Source of the DNA: Pseudodesulfovibrio tunisiensis
Lineage (GTDB): Bacteria; Desulfobacterota; Desulfovibrionia; Desulfovibrionales; Desulfovibrionaceae
Assembly (NCBI RefSeq): GCF_022809775.1
Contig: NZ_CP094380.1
Span: 310,001-374,000 of the forward strand
Length of the DNA stretch: 64,000 nt
Direction: 5' to 3'
The notes beneath the pieces are model-generated. The model ran no database searches and was not told the origin of the DNA. It saw only the letters and a program-made list of their open reading frames with translations. Positions 17,888 through 25,958 of this stretch are shown here, one piece after another. The position numbers and the translations under genes were made by a program. Each line of letters starts with the position of its first letter. Position 1 is the first letter of the stretch.

Positions 17888-19327
17888 ATGCAACGACACC
17901 CGTATCCCGGGCTGCCGATCCTTATCGTTGACGACGAAAGGGCGGCCTTGGACAGTTTTGAAATCGCGCTGTATTCATCCGGCTACTCCAACGTGGTGGT
18001 TTGCGATGACAGCCGAAAGGTCATGGACCTCATGGAAGAGCAGGAATTCTGCCTTGTCCTGCTCGACCTGATCATGCCGCATCTGACAGGTTCGGAGCTG
18101 CTGGTTCGCATCAAGGAACGTTTTCCCCATGTTCCTGTCATCATCATTACTGCGGTCAGCGACATCAGCTCCGTGGTGCAGTGCATTCGCAACGGCGCCG
18201 TGGACTACATTCTCAAGCCCGTGGACAAGGAAGAGATCAGCAACCGGGTTCGCAATGCCCTTGAGTACAGCGATCTGGAACAGGAGAACGTCCGTTTGCA
18301 GCAGGGACTGCTGGACGGCACCCTGTGCCATCCCGAGGAATTCGACCACATCGTGACGCGCAATTCGAAGATGATGTCCATCTTCAAGTATTGCGAGGCC
18401 GTGGCCGGGAGCCTGAAGCCTGTGCTCATCACCGGGGAAACCGGGACGGGCAAGGAACTGATCGCGCAGGCCGTGCACCGCCTCAGCGGGCGCAAGGGCG
18501 AGTTCGTGGCCGTGAACATTGCGGCATTCGACGACGCCATTCTGGCGGATTCCCTGTTCGGTCATGTTCGCGGTGCGTTCACCGGAGCGGACCGGGCGCG
18601 CATGGGCCTTGTGGAAAAGGCCAATGGCGGAACCCTGTTTCTGGACGAGATCGGCGACCTCAGCCTGCAATCGCAGGTCAAGCTGTTGCGTCTGCTCCAG
18701 GAGCAGGAGTATTTCCCGGTTGGCTCGGACGTGCCCAAGAAGGCCAATGTCCGTATCGTCACGTCCACGCTTCGCGATGTGGGGGCACTCAAGCGCGAAG
18801 GCAAATTCCGCGAGGACTTGTATTATCGTCTGACTGCTCATCATGTGAGCCTGCCCCCCCTGCGGGAGCGTCCCGAGGACGTTCGGCCTTTGCTGGATCA
18901 TTTCCTCAGATTGGAAGCCGAGGAACTGGGCAAGGCCGTGCCCACGTATCATCCCGAACTCGTTAATTTGCTGCGCACCTATCGTTTTCCCGGCAACATC
19001 CGCGAATTCAAGGCCATGGTCGGCGATGCCCTGAGTCGTCACACCTCGCGCATGCTTTCCTCGGCTTCGTTTCGGGAACACATGAACACCGAGGAGTGCC
19101 TGTGCGAACCGGAAGGGGAGACTCTTGTCGGAACCGGGCTGGAATGCCTGCGCTTCGACCCGGAGAATCTGCCCGGACTCAAGGATGCCGTATCCCATGT
19201 CTCCTCCGTGCTCATTGAACAGGCCATGGAGAAGTCCGGAGGCAATCAGAGCGCGGCGGCGCGCATTCTGGGCATTTCCCAGCAGGCCTTGAGCCTCAAG
19301 CTGAAAAAGATGCGCGAGGCGGCCTGA
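17888..19327 (+). CDS. NtrC-family sigma-54 response regulator
   Basis: A 479-residue regulator with a receiver domain (acidic pocket VDDE at 14-17, phospho-acceptor Asp60 in LLDLIMP, Lys in LKPVD), an AAA+ sigma-54 activation domain and a C-terminal Fis-type helix-turn-helix (NQSAAARILGISQQALSLKL). The activation domain has Walker A GETGTGKE near residue 183, the sigma-54 contact GAFTGA near 229 and LFLDEIGDL. It lies directly behind the permease-kinase and is almost certainly its partner. The two sigma-54 promoters at 9608 and 12473 are its most likely targets, through the CACAA-N6-TTGTG dyads. The start at 17888 follows GGGAGGG. Confidence 0.93.
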   Translation: MQRHPYPGLPILIVDDERAALDSFEIALYSSGYSNVVVCDDSRKVMDLMEEQEFCLVLLDLIMPHLTGSELLVRIKERFPHVPVIIITAVSDISSVVQCIRNGAVDYILKPVDKEEISNRVRNALEYSDLEQENVRLQQGLLDGTLCHPEEFDHIVTRNSKMMSIFKYCEAVAGSLKPVLITGETGTGKELIAQAVHRLSGRKGEFVAVNIAAFDDAILADSLFGHVRGAFTGADRARMGLVEKANGGTLFLDEIGDLSLQSQVKLLRLLQEQEYFPVGSDVPKKANVRIVTSTLRDVGALKREGKFREDLYYRLTAHHVSLPPLRERPEDVRPLLDHFLRLEAEELGKAVPTYHPELVNLLRTYRFPGNIREFKAMVGDALSRHTSRMLSSASFREHMNTEECLCEPEGETLVGTGLECLRFDPENLPGLKDAVSHVSSVLIEQAMEKSGGNQSAAARILGISQQALSLKLKKMREAA

Positions 19328-19407
19328 TCCGGACTGTTTGCGGTTTTGGCGCGAAGCTGGCAGGTATGGAGAATCCTCTTCCTCATGCATCTGCAAGGAG
19401 ATTCGTC

Positions 19408-19614
19408 ATGCCATACGTGAACATTCGCATCACTCGGGAAGGAGCAACCAGAGAACAGAAGGAACGTCTGATCCATGGAGCCACACAACTGCTCGTGGAC
19501 GTGCTCGGCAAGAATCCGGCCACCACGGTCGTGGTGATCGACGAAGTGGACACGGACAACTGGGGGATTGGCGGAGAGTGCGTCACGGAATTGCGCGCCC
19601 GTGAAAGCGGGTAG
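19408..19614 (+). CDS. 4-oxalocrotonate tautomerase-family protein
   Basis: A 68-residue protein of the tautomerase superfamily. After Met removal the N-terminus would be Pro1 (PYVNIRITREGAT), the catalytic base of the family. The length and the beta-alpha-beta pattern, with REQKERLIHGATQLL as the helix, fit 4-OT/DmpI-like hexamers. The substrate is unknown; many members are of uncharacterised or promiscuous activity. AAGGAG lies before the ATG. It sits between two sigma-54 activator genes on the same strand, 76 bases before the second one, which suggests co-transcription with that regulator. Confidence 0.85.
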   Translation: MPYVNIRITREGATREQKERLIHGATQLLVDVLGKNPATTVVVIDEVDTDNWGIGGECVTELRARESG

Positions 19615-19689
19615 TTTTTCCCTGTTGCACCGCACATCCCTGTTGCGCATCGGGGCCGTTGGCTGTAGATCGTTGCCAAGGTGAACCGT

Positions 19690-21105
19690 ATGCATGAATT
19701 CATGGTCCTGACTTCCGACGAGGAACAGGCTGAAGCCTTGATTCGCGCGCTTTCCGGGCGTGGCGACGTGGTTGCGTGCAAGCTCGTTTCCGAGTGTCGC
19801 GCGGTTTTGGCTGCCCATCCCGTGGATGTGGTCTTTGCGGACCATGCCGCGCTGCTCGGTGAAGGCCGATCCTACCCGGAAGGGGTAGGGCGACTTTGGC
19901 ACGGTCCGTCCCGGGCCGAGGTCGTGGTCATGGTGGAGCCGGAGAACGTGCGTGACGCAATGGGCGCGGTTCGTGCCGGTGCAGCGGATTTCCTGACGTA
20001 TCCTCTTGCCTCCGGGGATGTGGCGCATGTGCTGGAGCAGTTGGAAAAGCGCGGAATGCTTCGCACCGAGCTGGATTACCTCAAGGGACAGTTCTGGAAC
20101 GAGGATGCCCTTGAAGTGGTGCAGACTTCCAGTCCGGTCATGCGCGAGGTGTTTGCCAAGGTTCGCCAGATGGCCGGAACCCGGACCACAGTGCTGCTCA
20201 CCGGGGAAACCGGGACCGGAAAAAGCCTTGTTGCCCGGCTGATTCACGCCCACAGCACGCGGCGTGACGAGCCTTTCGTGAGCGTGCATTGCGGGGCCGT
20301 GCCCGACACCCTGATCGAAAGCGAGCTGTTCGGGCATGAAAAGGGTGCGTTCACCGGGGCGGTGCGCAGCAAGCCCGGCAAGTTCCGGCAGGCTCAGGGT
20401 GGCACCCTGTTTCTCGACGAAGTGGGCACCATCTCGCCGCTCATGCAGATCAAGCTGCTCAACGTGCTTCAGGAACGGACCATCCAGAGCGTGGGCGGGG
20501 ACAGGGATGTGCCTGTGGACGTGCGCATCATCGCGGCCACCAACGACGATCTGTGGGACATGAGCGAAAAGGGCCTGTTCCGCAAGGACCTCTTCTATCG
20601 GCTCAACGTGTTTCCCATCGAAATTCCGCCCCTGCGAGAGCGCAGAAGCGACATCCTCCGCTTCGCCGATGTCTTCATCAGCCATTTCAATGCCCAGCTC
20701 GGCAAGAACATCCGGGGCGTGGAACCGGACGTGCTCGAGGCGTTCCATGAATACGACTGGCCCGGCAACGTGCGCGAACTGGAGAATCTGGTGGAGCGCG
20801 CCTGCATTCTGGAGCAGGGGGAACGACTCGGGGCCGGCAGCTTTCCCCGCGAGTTTCTTCGGGAGGAAACCGTTCGCGAACCGGACGTGCATGTGGACAT
20901 TTCCCTGCCTCTTGGGCGTGCCCGTCAGGAAGTCGTGGATCGTTTCGAGCACGAGTACCTTTGTGAACTCCTGTCCGCCACGCATGGGCGGATCAAGGAA
21001 GCCGCACAATGGGCGGGCATCACGCCCCGTCAGTTGCACAAGCTGATGGCCAGACACAACCTTCGGCGGTGTTCCTTCCGGGATGTCGCAAAGCGGAACT
21101 CCTAG
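19690..21105 (+). CDS. Sigma-54-dependent regulator with degenerate receiver
   Basis: A ~471-residue activator. The N-terminal ~125 residues resemble a receiver with a candidate Asp ([11 protein letters not shown]). The conserved Lys that follows beta-5 is replaced ([10 protein letters not shown]), so phosphorylation control is doubtful. The AAA+ domain has GETGTGKS near residue 178, GAFTGA near 219 and [10 protein letters not shown] Fis-type helix-turn-helix ends the protein ([18 protein letters not shown]). No dedicated kinase gene is adjacent. The ATG at 19690 with AAGGTGA seven bases upstream is preferred to the GTG at 19681. A strong double terminator follows. Its targets are unknown; the neighbouring tautomerase or the operon at 21355 are candidates. 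Confidence 0.88.
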   Translation: MHEFMVLTSDEEQAEALIRALSGRGDVVACKLVSECRAVLAAHPVDVVFADHAALLGEGRSYPEGVGRLWHGPSRAEVVVMVEPENVRDAMGAVRAGAADFLTYPLASGDVAHVLEQLEKRGMLRTELDYLKGQFWNEDALEVVQTSSPVMREVFAKVRQMAGTRTTVLLTGETGTGKSLVARLIHAHSTRRDEPFVSVHCGAVPDTLIESELFGHEKGAFTGAVRSKPGKFRQAQGGTLFLDEVGTISPLMQIKLLNVLQERTIQSVGGDRDVPVDVRIIAATNDDLWDMSEKGLFRKDLFYRLNVFPIEIPPLRERRSDILRFADVFISHFNAQLGKNIRGVEPDVLEAFHEYDWPGNVRELENLVERACILEQGERLGAGSFPREFLREETVREPDVHVDISLPLGRARQEVVDRFEHEYLCELLSATHGRIKEAAQWAGITPRQLHKLMARHNLRRCSFRDVAKRNS

Positions 21106-21146
21106 TTCCCATGCCGGAAAAATGGGAATTGCGGGTTCCTTTTTTT
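21095..21146 (+). terminator. Rho-independent terminator after the second sigma-54 regulator
   Basis: Nested stems (outer ggaac/gttcc, inner ttcccat/atgggaa) are followed immediately by seven T residues. The structure begins inside the last codons of the regulator gene. Confidence 0.7.
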
Positions 21147-21190
21147 CTGTCGACCTATCCATACGAAATACAATGAATATTTCTGAAATT

Positions 21191-21216
21191 GGCGGCTGCG
21201 GCCGCCTTTTTCTTTT
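21191..21216 (+). terminator. Second rho-independent terminator
   Basis: A perfect 6-bp GC stem (ggcggc/gccgcc) with loop tgcg is followed by a T-rich run. It is a back-up terminator 50 bases past the first. The rest of the gap up to 21354 is AT-rich with no other clear signal. Confidence 0.75.
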
Positions 21217-21354
21217 CTGGGCGTGCGAAACGAGAACCGTCAGTACCCATTTTGCTTGTTCCTCTTTTTAAAATAGTCTTTTAATTCAGTATATTATGAT
21301 TTGGTCTCATCCATGCAATCCGTGGCGCCGAACCAATAGCCCTGAAGGTTGCGT

Positions 21355-21654
21355 ATGGAACGGACCGTAACGGAACAATCTGGCTGCGTGGAAACCGTCG
21401 AGGGAGTGTTCATCCCCGACGGATGGAACAGCGATTTCATGGTGACCAGCGTGTTTGTCGCCTGCGATGGCGAACGCGAGATCGTTGTCCGGAATCTGGC
21501 CGAGCGCCCGGAAGTACTCGTCATGCTGCGCAGGCGTGTCCGCGTGACCGGTCTGGTGTTCCGGACCGGATGGCGCGAGGCCATGGATGTGGAGCGGGTG
21601 GTGCTGCTGACCGAAGCTCGGAAAGGGCATGCGTCCGTCCGGTCGGAAGAGTGA
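21355..21654 (+). CDS. Small beta-rich protein of unknown function, paired with 25526
   Basis: A 99-residue protein that I do not recognise. Its pattern of alternating hydrophobic strands (FMVTSVFVACDGEREIVV, then RRRVRVTGLVF and VERVVLL) suggests a small OB-like barrel. The same strand pattern, with V-x-A-x-x-G-x-R/E in the middle, recurs in the 89-residue protein at 25526. The two therefore look like members of one family flanking the aminomutase/ATP-grasp genes. An AAGG ribosome site lies seven bases before the ATG. The 69-base gap to the radical SAM gene has no terminator, so it is probably the first gene of the operon. Confidence 0.65.
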   Translation: MERTVTEQSGCVETVEGVFIPDGWNSDFMVTSVFVACDGEREIVVRNLAERPEVLVMLRRRVRVTGLVFRTGWREAMDVERVVLLTEARKGHASVRSEE

Positions 21655-21723
21655 ATCGTGCCGGAACGAATCGCCATGCGGTTGTTCCGGCGAAAAAAAA
21701 TATTCCAGAAAGGAACAAGTGAA

Positions 21724-22968
21724 ATGATTGAAATCGTGGAGAATGCCGATCAGGAACCTCCTGACCGCGCCGGGGTGGCCGCAGAAAAGGATTCGCTTTC
21801 CCTTTTGACGGACATGCGCGTGTTCCCTTCCATGTGGGAGTTTCGCGAGCATGTGTATCCGCATGTTTCGGACAAGCAGTGGAACGATTGGCATTGGCAG
21901 CTCGCCAATCGGATCACGGATGCGGACGTCATGGCCGACGTGCTCGGCCCCACCGGAGCTGAGGCCATGCCTCTTGGCAAGCGGCTGCCCGTTGCCGTGA
22001 CTCCGTATTATCTCGGCACCGCCGCCGTGTCCGGCAGCATGGGCCTGCGCCGCTGCATCGAACCGAGTCTGGGCGAGTTCGCCACAGGCCCGGGCGAGTG
22101 TGCCGACCCCTTGGGCGAGGACGGGCATTCCCCGGTGCCGGGCATCGTGCATCGGTATCCGGACAGGGTGCTTTTTCTGGTCACGGATTTCTGCTCCACC
22201 TATTGCCGCTACTGCACCCGTTCGCGGCTCGTGGGCCGCAAGAGCCGTCCGCCGCGCATCAATGACTGGAAGCGTGCCATCGACTACATTCGGGAAACCC
22301 CGGCCGTACGCGACGTCCTGCTTTCCGGTGGCGACCCTCTGACCCTGTCCGACGAGAGGCTGGACTGGCTGCTCACGGAGCTGCGCTCCATTCCGCATGT
22401 GGAGATCGTGCGCATCGGCACCAAGGTCCCGGCGGTTCTGCCCCAGCGTGTGACTCCGAAGCTGACGGCCATGCTCGGGAAGCATCATCCCCTGTTCATG
22501 AGTTTGCACTTCGCGCATCCGGACGAACTGACCTCGGAGACCTCGGCAGCTTGCGCCATGCTGGCCGACGCCGGCATTCCCCTTGGCAGCCAGACCGTGC
22601 TGCTGCGTGGCGTGAACGATGATCTGACCACCATGAAGAAGCTCATGCAGGGTCTGCTCAAGGTGCGCGTGAAACCCTACTACCTGTATCAGTGCGACCC
22701 GATTCCGGGGTCCGCGCATTTTCGTACCCCGGTGGAAAAGGGGTTGGAGATCATGCGTGGCCTGCGCGGACATACGTCCGGCTATGCCGTGCCGTACTAC
22801 GTGATCGATGCGCCCGGCGGTGGCGGCAAGATTCCCCTTCTGCCGGAATACGTGATGGGGCGGGAACAGGATTCCGTGGTGCTGCGGAATTACGAAGGCA
22901 AAATTTACGAATATCCCGACACCGTGGCGACCCCTGTGGTCGCGCCCGGTGGGCGGAGGGCCATGTAG
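21724..22968 (+). CDS. kamA: Lysine 2,3-aminomutase-family radical SAM enzyme (KamA-like)
   Basis: A 414-residue radical SAM/PLP aminomutase. The [4Fe-4S] motif is CSTYCRYC (Cys157, 161, 164). The PLP lysine is in APGGGGK (~Lys369). Two aspartates known in Clostridium lysine 2,3-aminomutase to hold the substrate side-chain amine (Asp293 and Asp330) are retained here as YQCD (~325) and VIDAPGG (~362), with the same 37-residue spacing. That favours L-lysine to L-beta-lysine chemistry over the glutamate aminomutase variant. The start at 21724 follows AAAGGAAC; upstream in-frame codons lack a ribosome site. It abuts the first ATP-grasp gene without a gap, so its product is probably consumed by those ligases and the GNAT. 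Confidence 0.88.
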   Translation: MIEIVENADQEPPDRAGVAAEKDSLSLLTDMRVFPSMWEFREHVYPHVSDKQWNDWHWQLANRITDADVMADVLGPTGAEAMPLGKRLPVAVTPYYLGTAAVSGSMGLRRCIEPSLGEFATGPGECADPLGEDGHSPVPGIVHRYPDRVLFLVTDFCSTYCRYCTRSRLVGRKSRPPRINDWKRAIDYIRETPAVRDVLLSGGDPLTLSDERLDWLLTELRSIPHVEIVRIGTKVPAVLPQRVTPKLTAMLGKHHPLFMSLHFAHPDELTSETSAACAMLADAGIPLGSQTVLLRGVNDDLTTMKKLMQGLLKVRVKPYYLYQCDPIPGSAHFRTPVEKGLEIMRGLRGHTSGYAVPYYVIDAPGGGGKIPLLPEYVMGREQDSVVLRNYEGKIYEYPDTVATPVVAPGGRRAM

Positions 22969-23970
22969 ATGAGAATCGGCATTACCTACGATCTGAAGGA
23001 CGATTACCTGAAACGGGGATTTTCCCTGGAAGAGGCGGCTGAGTTCGATTCCGAGGTGACCATTGCGGGCATCGCGGACGCCCTTGCCGCACCCGGTCGG
23101 GAAATCGTGCGGATCGGTTGCGTCACCGACCTGGTTCAGCGGCTGGCAGCCGGAGAGAGCTGGGACATGGTGTTCAACATCGCCGAAGGATGCCGGGGAC
23201 TGGGCCGCGAGGCCCAGGTCCCGGCCCTGCTCGACGCGTGGGGCATTCCCTACACCTTTTCCGGGCCGGAGCTCATGACTCTGACCCTGCACAAGGCCAT
23301 GACCAACGCCGTGGTCAGAACCTCGGGCGTGGCGACCGCGGATTTTCGTCTGGTGCGTGAACCAGCAGACATCGACAGGGTGAACCTGCCGTTTCCCCTG
23401 TTTGCCAAGCCCGTGGCCGAAGGCACGAGCAAGGGCATTTCCGATCGGTCCCTGATCCGCTCGAAGCAGGACCTCCGCGAGGTGTGCCTCGACCTGCTCG
23501 AAACCTTTTGCCAGCCCGTGCTGGTGGAAACGTATCTTCCGGGCCGGGAATTCACCGTGGGCCTGCTTGGGTGCGGAGCCGAGGCCCGTGCCGTTGGCGT
23601 GCTCGAGGTCGCAGCTGTGGGGCGTGGCGATGCTTCGGCCTATACCTATGAAAACAAGCAGGAGTGGCGCGACCGGGTTGCCTATGAACTCGTGGATGAC
23701 GAAGCGGCCATGAATGCCGCGGCTCTGGCACTGAAGGCGTGGCGCGGTCTCGGCTGTCTGGATGGCGGCCGTGTGGACGTGCGCCTGGACGAACATGGCG
23801 ATCCTCGTTTCATCGAGGTCAATCCGCTGCCCGGCCTGAACCCCGAGAGCTCGGACCTGCCCATTCTCTGGCGGCTTGGCGGCCATGAGTACAGCGAGCT
23901 TGTCCGATCCATTTTCGGGTCAGCCATGCTGCGAGCGCGCAGGGGCTGGGCAGGGAGGAGGGCGGCATGA
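22969..23970 (+). CDS. ATP-grasp ligase 1 (D-Ala-D-Ala ligase-like)
   Basis: A 333-residue ATP-grasp enzyme of the D-alanine-D-alanine ligase superfamily. The N-terminal domain has VFNIAEGCRGLGREAQVPAL (residues ~67-86), which corresponds to the Ddl serine/glutamate loop. The ATP-grasp core has LFAKPVAEGTSKGI near 145, REFTVGLLG near 190 and the metal-binding FIEVNPLPGLNP near 284. It would join a carboxylate to an amine with ATP. It starts on the base after the kamA stop, and its own stop overlaps the next start (ATGA). It is not a plausible cell-wall Ddl, since this context would be unusual. A beta-lysine-containing amide or dipeptide is a reasonable but unproven product. Confidence 0.85.
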   Translation: MRIGITYDLKDDYLKRGFSLEEAAEFDSEVTIAGIADALAAPGREIVRIGCVTDLVQRLAAGESWDMVFNIAEGCRGLGREAQVPALLDAWGIPYTFSGPELMTLTLHKAMTNAVVRTSGVATADFRLVREPADIDRVNLPFPLFAKPVAEGTSKGISDRSLIRSKQDLREVCLDLLETFCQPVLVETYLPGREFTVGLLGCGAEARAVGVLEVAAVGRGDASAYTYENKQEWRDRVAYELVDDEAAMNAAALALKAWRGLGCLDGGRVDVRLDEHGDPRFIEVNPLPGLNPESSDLPILWRLGGHEYSELVRSIFGSAMLRARRGWAGRRAA

Positions 23971-24983
23971 ATCGTCGAACCGTTGCCATCGTGCGCAATC
24001 ATGTGTCCGCTTCGGCTTTGGCCGATGCCCGGGACGTGCTGGACCAGTCCGCGTTCGTGGGGCGCATGCTTCGCGAGTCCGGGTGGAGTGTGGTGGAGAT
24101 CGAACTCGGCACTGATCTGGATGAAGCTGCGGCCACGCTCAAGGGCATCCGGCCGGACGTGGTTTTCAATCTGGTGGAGGACATTCTGGACGTCGGGGAG
24201 TTGGCGTGTCTGGCTCCGGCCGTGTATCGCCGACTTGGACTGCCTTTTACCGGCTCGGACGGTCCGGTTCTGCTCATGACCAATGACAAGTTCGCGGCCA
24301 AGCATCGGCTCGAGGCTGCCGGGCTGTCCACTCCGCCGGGCATCGACATGGGTGGGGTCAAGCGGGGGCGTTTCCCCGGTCCGGGCCGGTACATCGTGAA
24401 GAGCCGGACCGAACATGCCTCTCTCGGGCTGGATGACTCCGCAGTGGTGGACGTGTCCACGGCCGGGGAATTGCTGGAGGCCATGAACGGTTTTCGGGCG
24501 AGGATGGGCGGCTCCTGTCTTGCCGAGAGATTCGTGGATGGCCGGGAATTCAGCGTGGCCATTCTGGAACATCCGGCTGGCGTCGGCCGTGCGTTCGGTG
24601 TTGCGGAAATCGTGTTTCGTGCGGACATGCCCGTGAAGATCGTGGGCTATGACGCCAAATGGGTCGAGGGATCGGACGCGGACGCGGCCACGGTACGGAG
24701 TTTTTCCTTTTGTGAAACCGAACCGGAATTGGCGGAAGAGTTGCAGCGTCTCGCGTTGGACTGTTGGGATGAAATGGGCCTTGCCGGGTACGCACGGATT
24801 GATTTTCGTGTGGATGCGGAGGGACGGGCCCATGTGATCGATATCAATGCCAATCCGTGCATCGCGGAAAACGCCGGATTCATGGCCGCGGCCCGCCGGG
24901 CCGGATGGTCGGATCGGGACGTTATGGACGCGATAGTGCAGGGAGCCATGGAAAGAGATGGAAGCGGAATCAAAGCCGAGTGA
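23967..24983 (+). CDS. ATP-grasp ligase 2 (D-Ala-D-Ala ligase-like)
   Basis: A 338-residue ATP-grasp enzyme, homologous in plan to the preceding one but clearly divergent. It has VVFNLVEDILDVGELACLAP near residue 63, YIVKSRTEHASLGL near 142, REFSVAILEH near 191 and the metal-binding VIDINANPCIAENAGFM near 290. Two different ATP-grasp ligases in tandem imply two successive amide bonds, or a heteromeric ligase. The start overlaps the previous stop, and the GNAT start lies 26 bases inside its end. Substrates are not deducible from sequence. Confidence 0.85.
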   Translation: MNRRTVAIVRNHVSASALADARDVLDQSAFVGRMLRESGWSVVEIELGTDLDEAAATLKGIRPDVVFNLVEDILDVGELACLAPAVYRRLGLPFTGSDGPVLLMTNDKFAAKHRLEAAGLSTPPGIDMGGVKRGRFPGPGRYIVKSRTEHASLGLDDSAVVDVSTAGELLEAMNGFRARMGGSCLAERFVDGREFSVAILEHPAGVGRAFGVAEIVFRADMPVKIVGYDAKWVEGSDADAATVRSFSFCETEPELAEELQRLALDCWDEMGLAGYARIDFRVDAEGRAHVIDINANPCIAENAGFMAAARRAGWSDRDVMDAIVQGAMERDGSGIKAE

Positions 24984-25587
24984 ACCCGGCGAACCCGCCA
25001 CACACGGGAATATCGTTTTCAGGAACGGGCTGGAGCAGAGGGATGTTGCGGCATTGTGCGCACTGGCTGCGCAAACCGGATTCTTTTCCGATGACGAAGT
25101 GCTCATCGTGGACGAACTTGTCCGGGCCGCGCTCGAGCAGGGCGATGTCAGCGGATATCATTTTCTGGTCGTTCATGACGGGGCGGAAGGCAAGGAACCG
25201 GCCGGATTCGCGTGCTTCGGCCCGGTGCCGTGCACCGAGGGGAGCTGGGATCTGTACTGGATAGCCGTGTCCCCCGTTGTGCAGGGGAAGGGTTTCGGAC
25301 ATGCCCTGCTTGGCGAAGTGGAGCGCCGCGTTCGCATTCTGGGCGGCAGAAAGCTGTTTCTGGAAACCTCCTCCCGGGGACAGTATGCGCCGACCAGAGG
25401 GTTTTATTTGTCGAACGGCTACCGGGAAGAGGCCCGACTTCGGGACTACTATGCGCCGGGCGAGGACTGCCTTGCGTTTGCCAAGGCCTTGAAAGCAACC
25501 AGCAAAGAGCAGCCGGAGGCTTGCTATGAAGAAGACAAGTGGAATGACCAAGGTCAGCGGCCTTGTCCAGACCTGGCTCGGCAGTGA
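24958..25587 (+). CDS. GNAT-family N-acetyltransferase
   Basis: A 209-residue acetyltransferase of the GNAT fold. The acetyl-CoA loop is VVQGKGFGHALLGEVERR near residue 105, preceded by the strand WIAVSP and followed by LETSSRGQYAPTRGFYLSNGY. A KamA partnered with a GNAT is the architecture of N-epsilon-acetyl-beta-lysine synthesis (AblA/AblB) in methanogens and some bacteria. This GNAT may therefore acetylate a beta-lysine side chain or the ligated product, but I see no AblB-specific motif. The gene overlaps the end of ATP-grasp 2, and its 3' end overlaps the next gene by 62 bases. The last ~20 residues are probably dispensable. Confidence 0.85.
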   Translation: MEAESKPSEPGEPATHGNIVFRNGLEQRDVAALCALAAQTGFFSDDEVLIVDELVRAALEQGDVSGYHFLVVHDGAEGKEPAGFACFGPVPCTEGSWDLYWIAVSPVVQGKGFGHALLGEVERRVRILGGRKLFLETSSRGQYAPTRGFYLSNGYREEARLRDYYAPGEDCLAFAKALKATSKEQPEACYEEDKWNDQGQRPCPDLARQ

Positions 25588-25795
25588 AGACGAGCAGGAC
25601 GTGCTCGTGATCGCCGCGTCCGGGCGTGAACGCTACCTTGTCGATCCGGGCAGGGTCGCCTCGGAACTCAAGGGATACGAAGGCGAATGGGTGGAGGCCG
25701 TCGGTGTGGTCCGCCGCGAGGAAGGCAACCTGCATATTGCCTTGCGTTCCTTCTATACTCTGGATGATGACGACTGGGATGATGACGACTGGTAG
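25526..25795 (+). CDS. Small beta-rich protein with acidic DDDDW tail
   Basis: An 89-residue protein of unknown function. Its strand pattern (VSGLVQTWLG, DVLVIAASGRERYLV, WVEAVGVVRR, LHIALRSFYTL) resembles that of the 99-residue protein at 21355, suggesting two copies of one fold at either end of the operon. The C-terminus is a duplicated DDDDW motif ending the protein, an unusual acidic-aromatic tail. GGAGG lies six bases before the ATG, and the start is inside the 3' end of the GNAT gene. A strong terminator follows at 25826. A binding or carrier role is possible; nothing catalytic is visible. Confidence 0.7.
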   Translation: MKKTSGMTKVSGLVQTWLGSEDEQDVLVIAASGRERYLVDPGRVASELKGYEGEWVEAVGVVRREEGNLHIALRSFYTLDDDDWDDDDW

Positions 25796-25825
25796 GCTGT
25801 TGTCGGACTGACTCGTGATGTTGAA

Positions 25826-25858
25826 AAAGACCGGCAGGGAGGTGCTGCCGGTCTTTTG
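25826..25858 (+). terminator. Rho-independent terminator of the aminomutase operon
   Basis: A perfect 13-bp stem (aaaagaccggcag/ctgccggtctttt) with a 7-base loop, 30 bases after the stop at 25795. The A/T flanks make it work in either direction between converging genes. Confidence 0.9.
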
Positions 25859-25925
25859 TCTTGACCCGTTGTCGGGCCTTGGGGGCTGCATGCCTTGCGG
25901 CACGGGCGAGGAGATGGACCTGCAA

Positions 25926-25951
25926 GGGCCGAGGGGGGCAGACCTCGGCCC
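25926..25951 (-). terminator. Hairpin after the hydroxyacid dehydrogenase gene
   Basis: A perfect 9-bp stem (gggccgagg/cctcggccc) lies just beyond the stop at 25959 on the minus strand. There is no T-run; the bidirectional hairpin at 25826 follows. Confidence 0.5.
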
Positions 25952-25958
25952 CGGCCCG

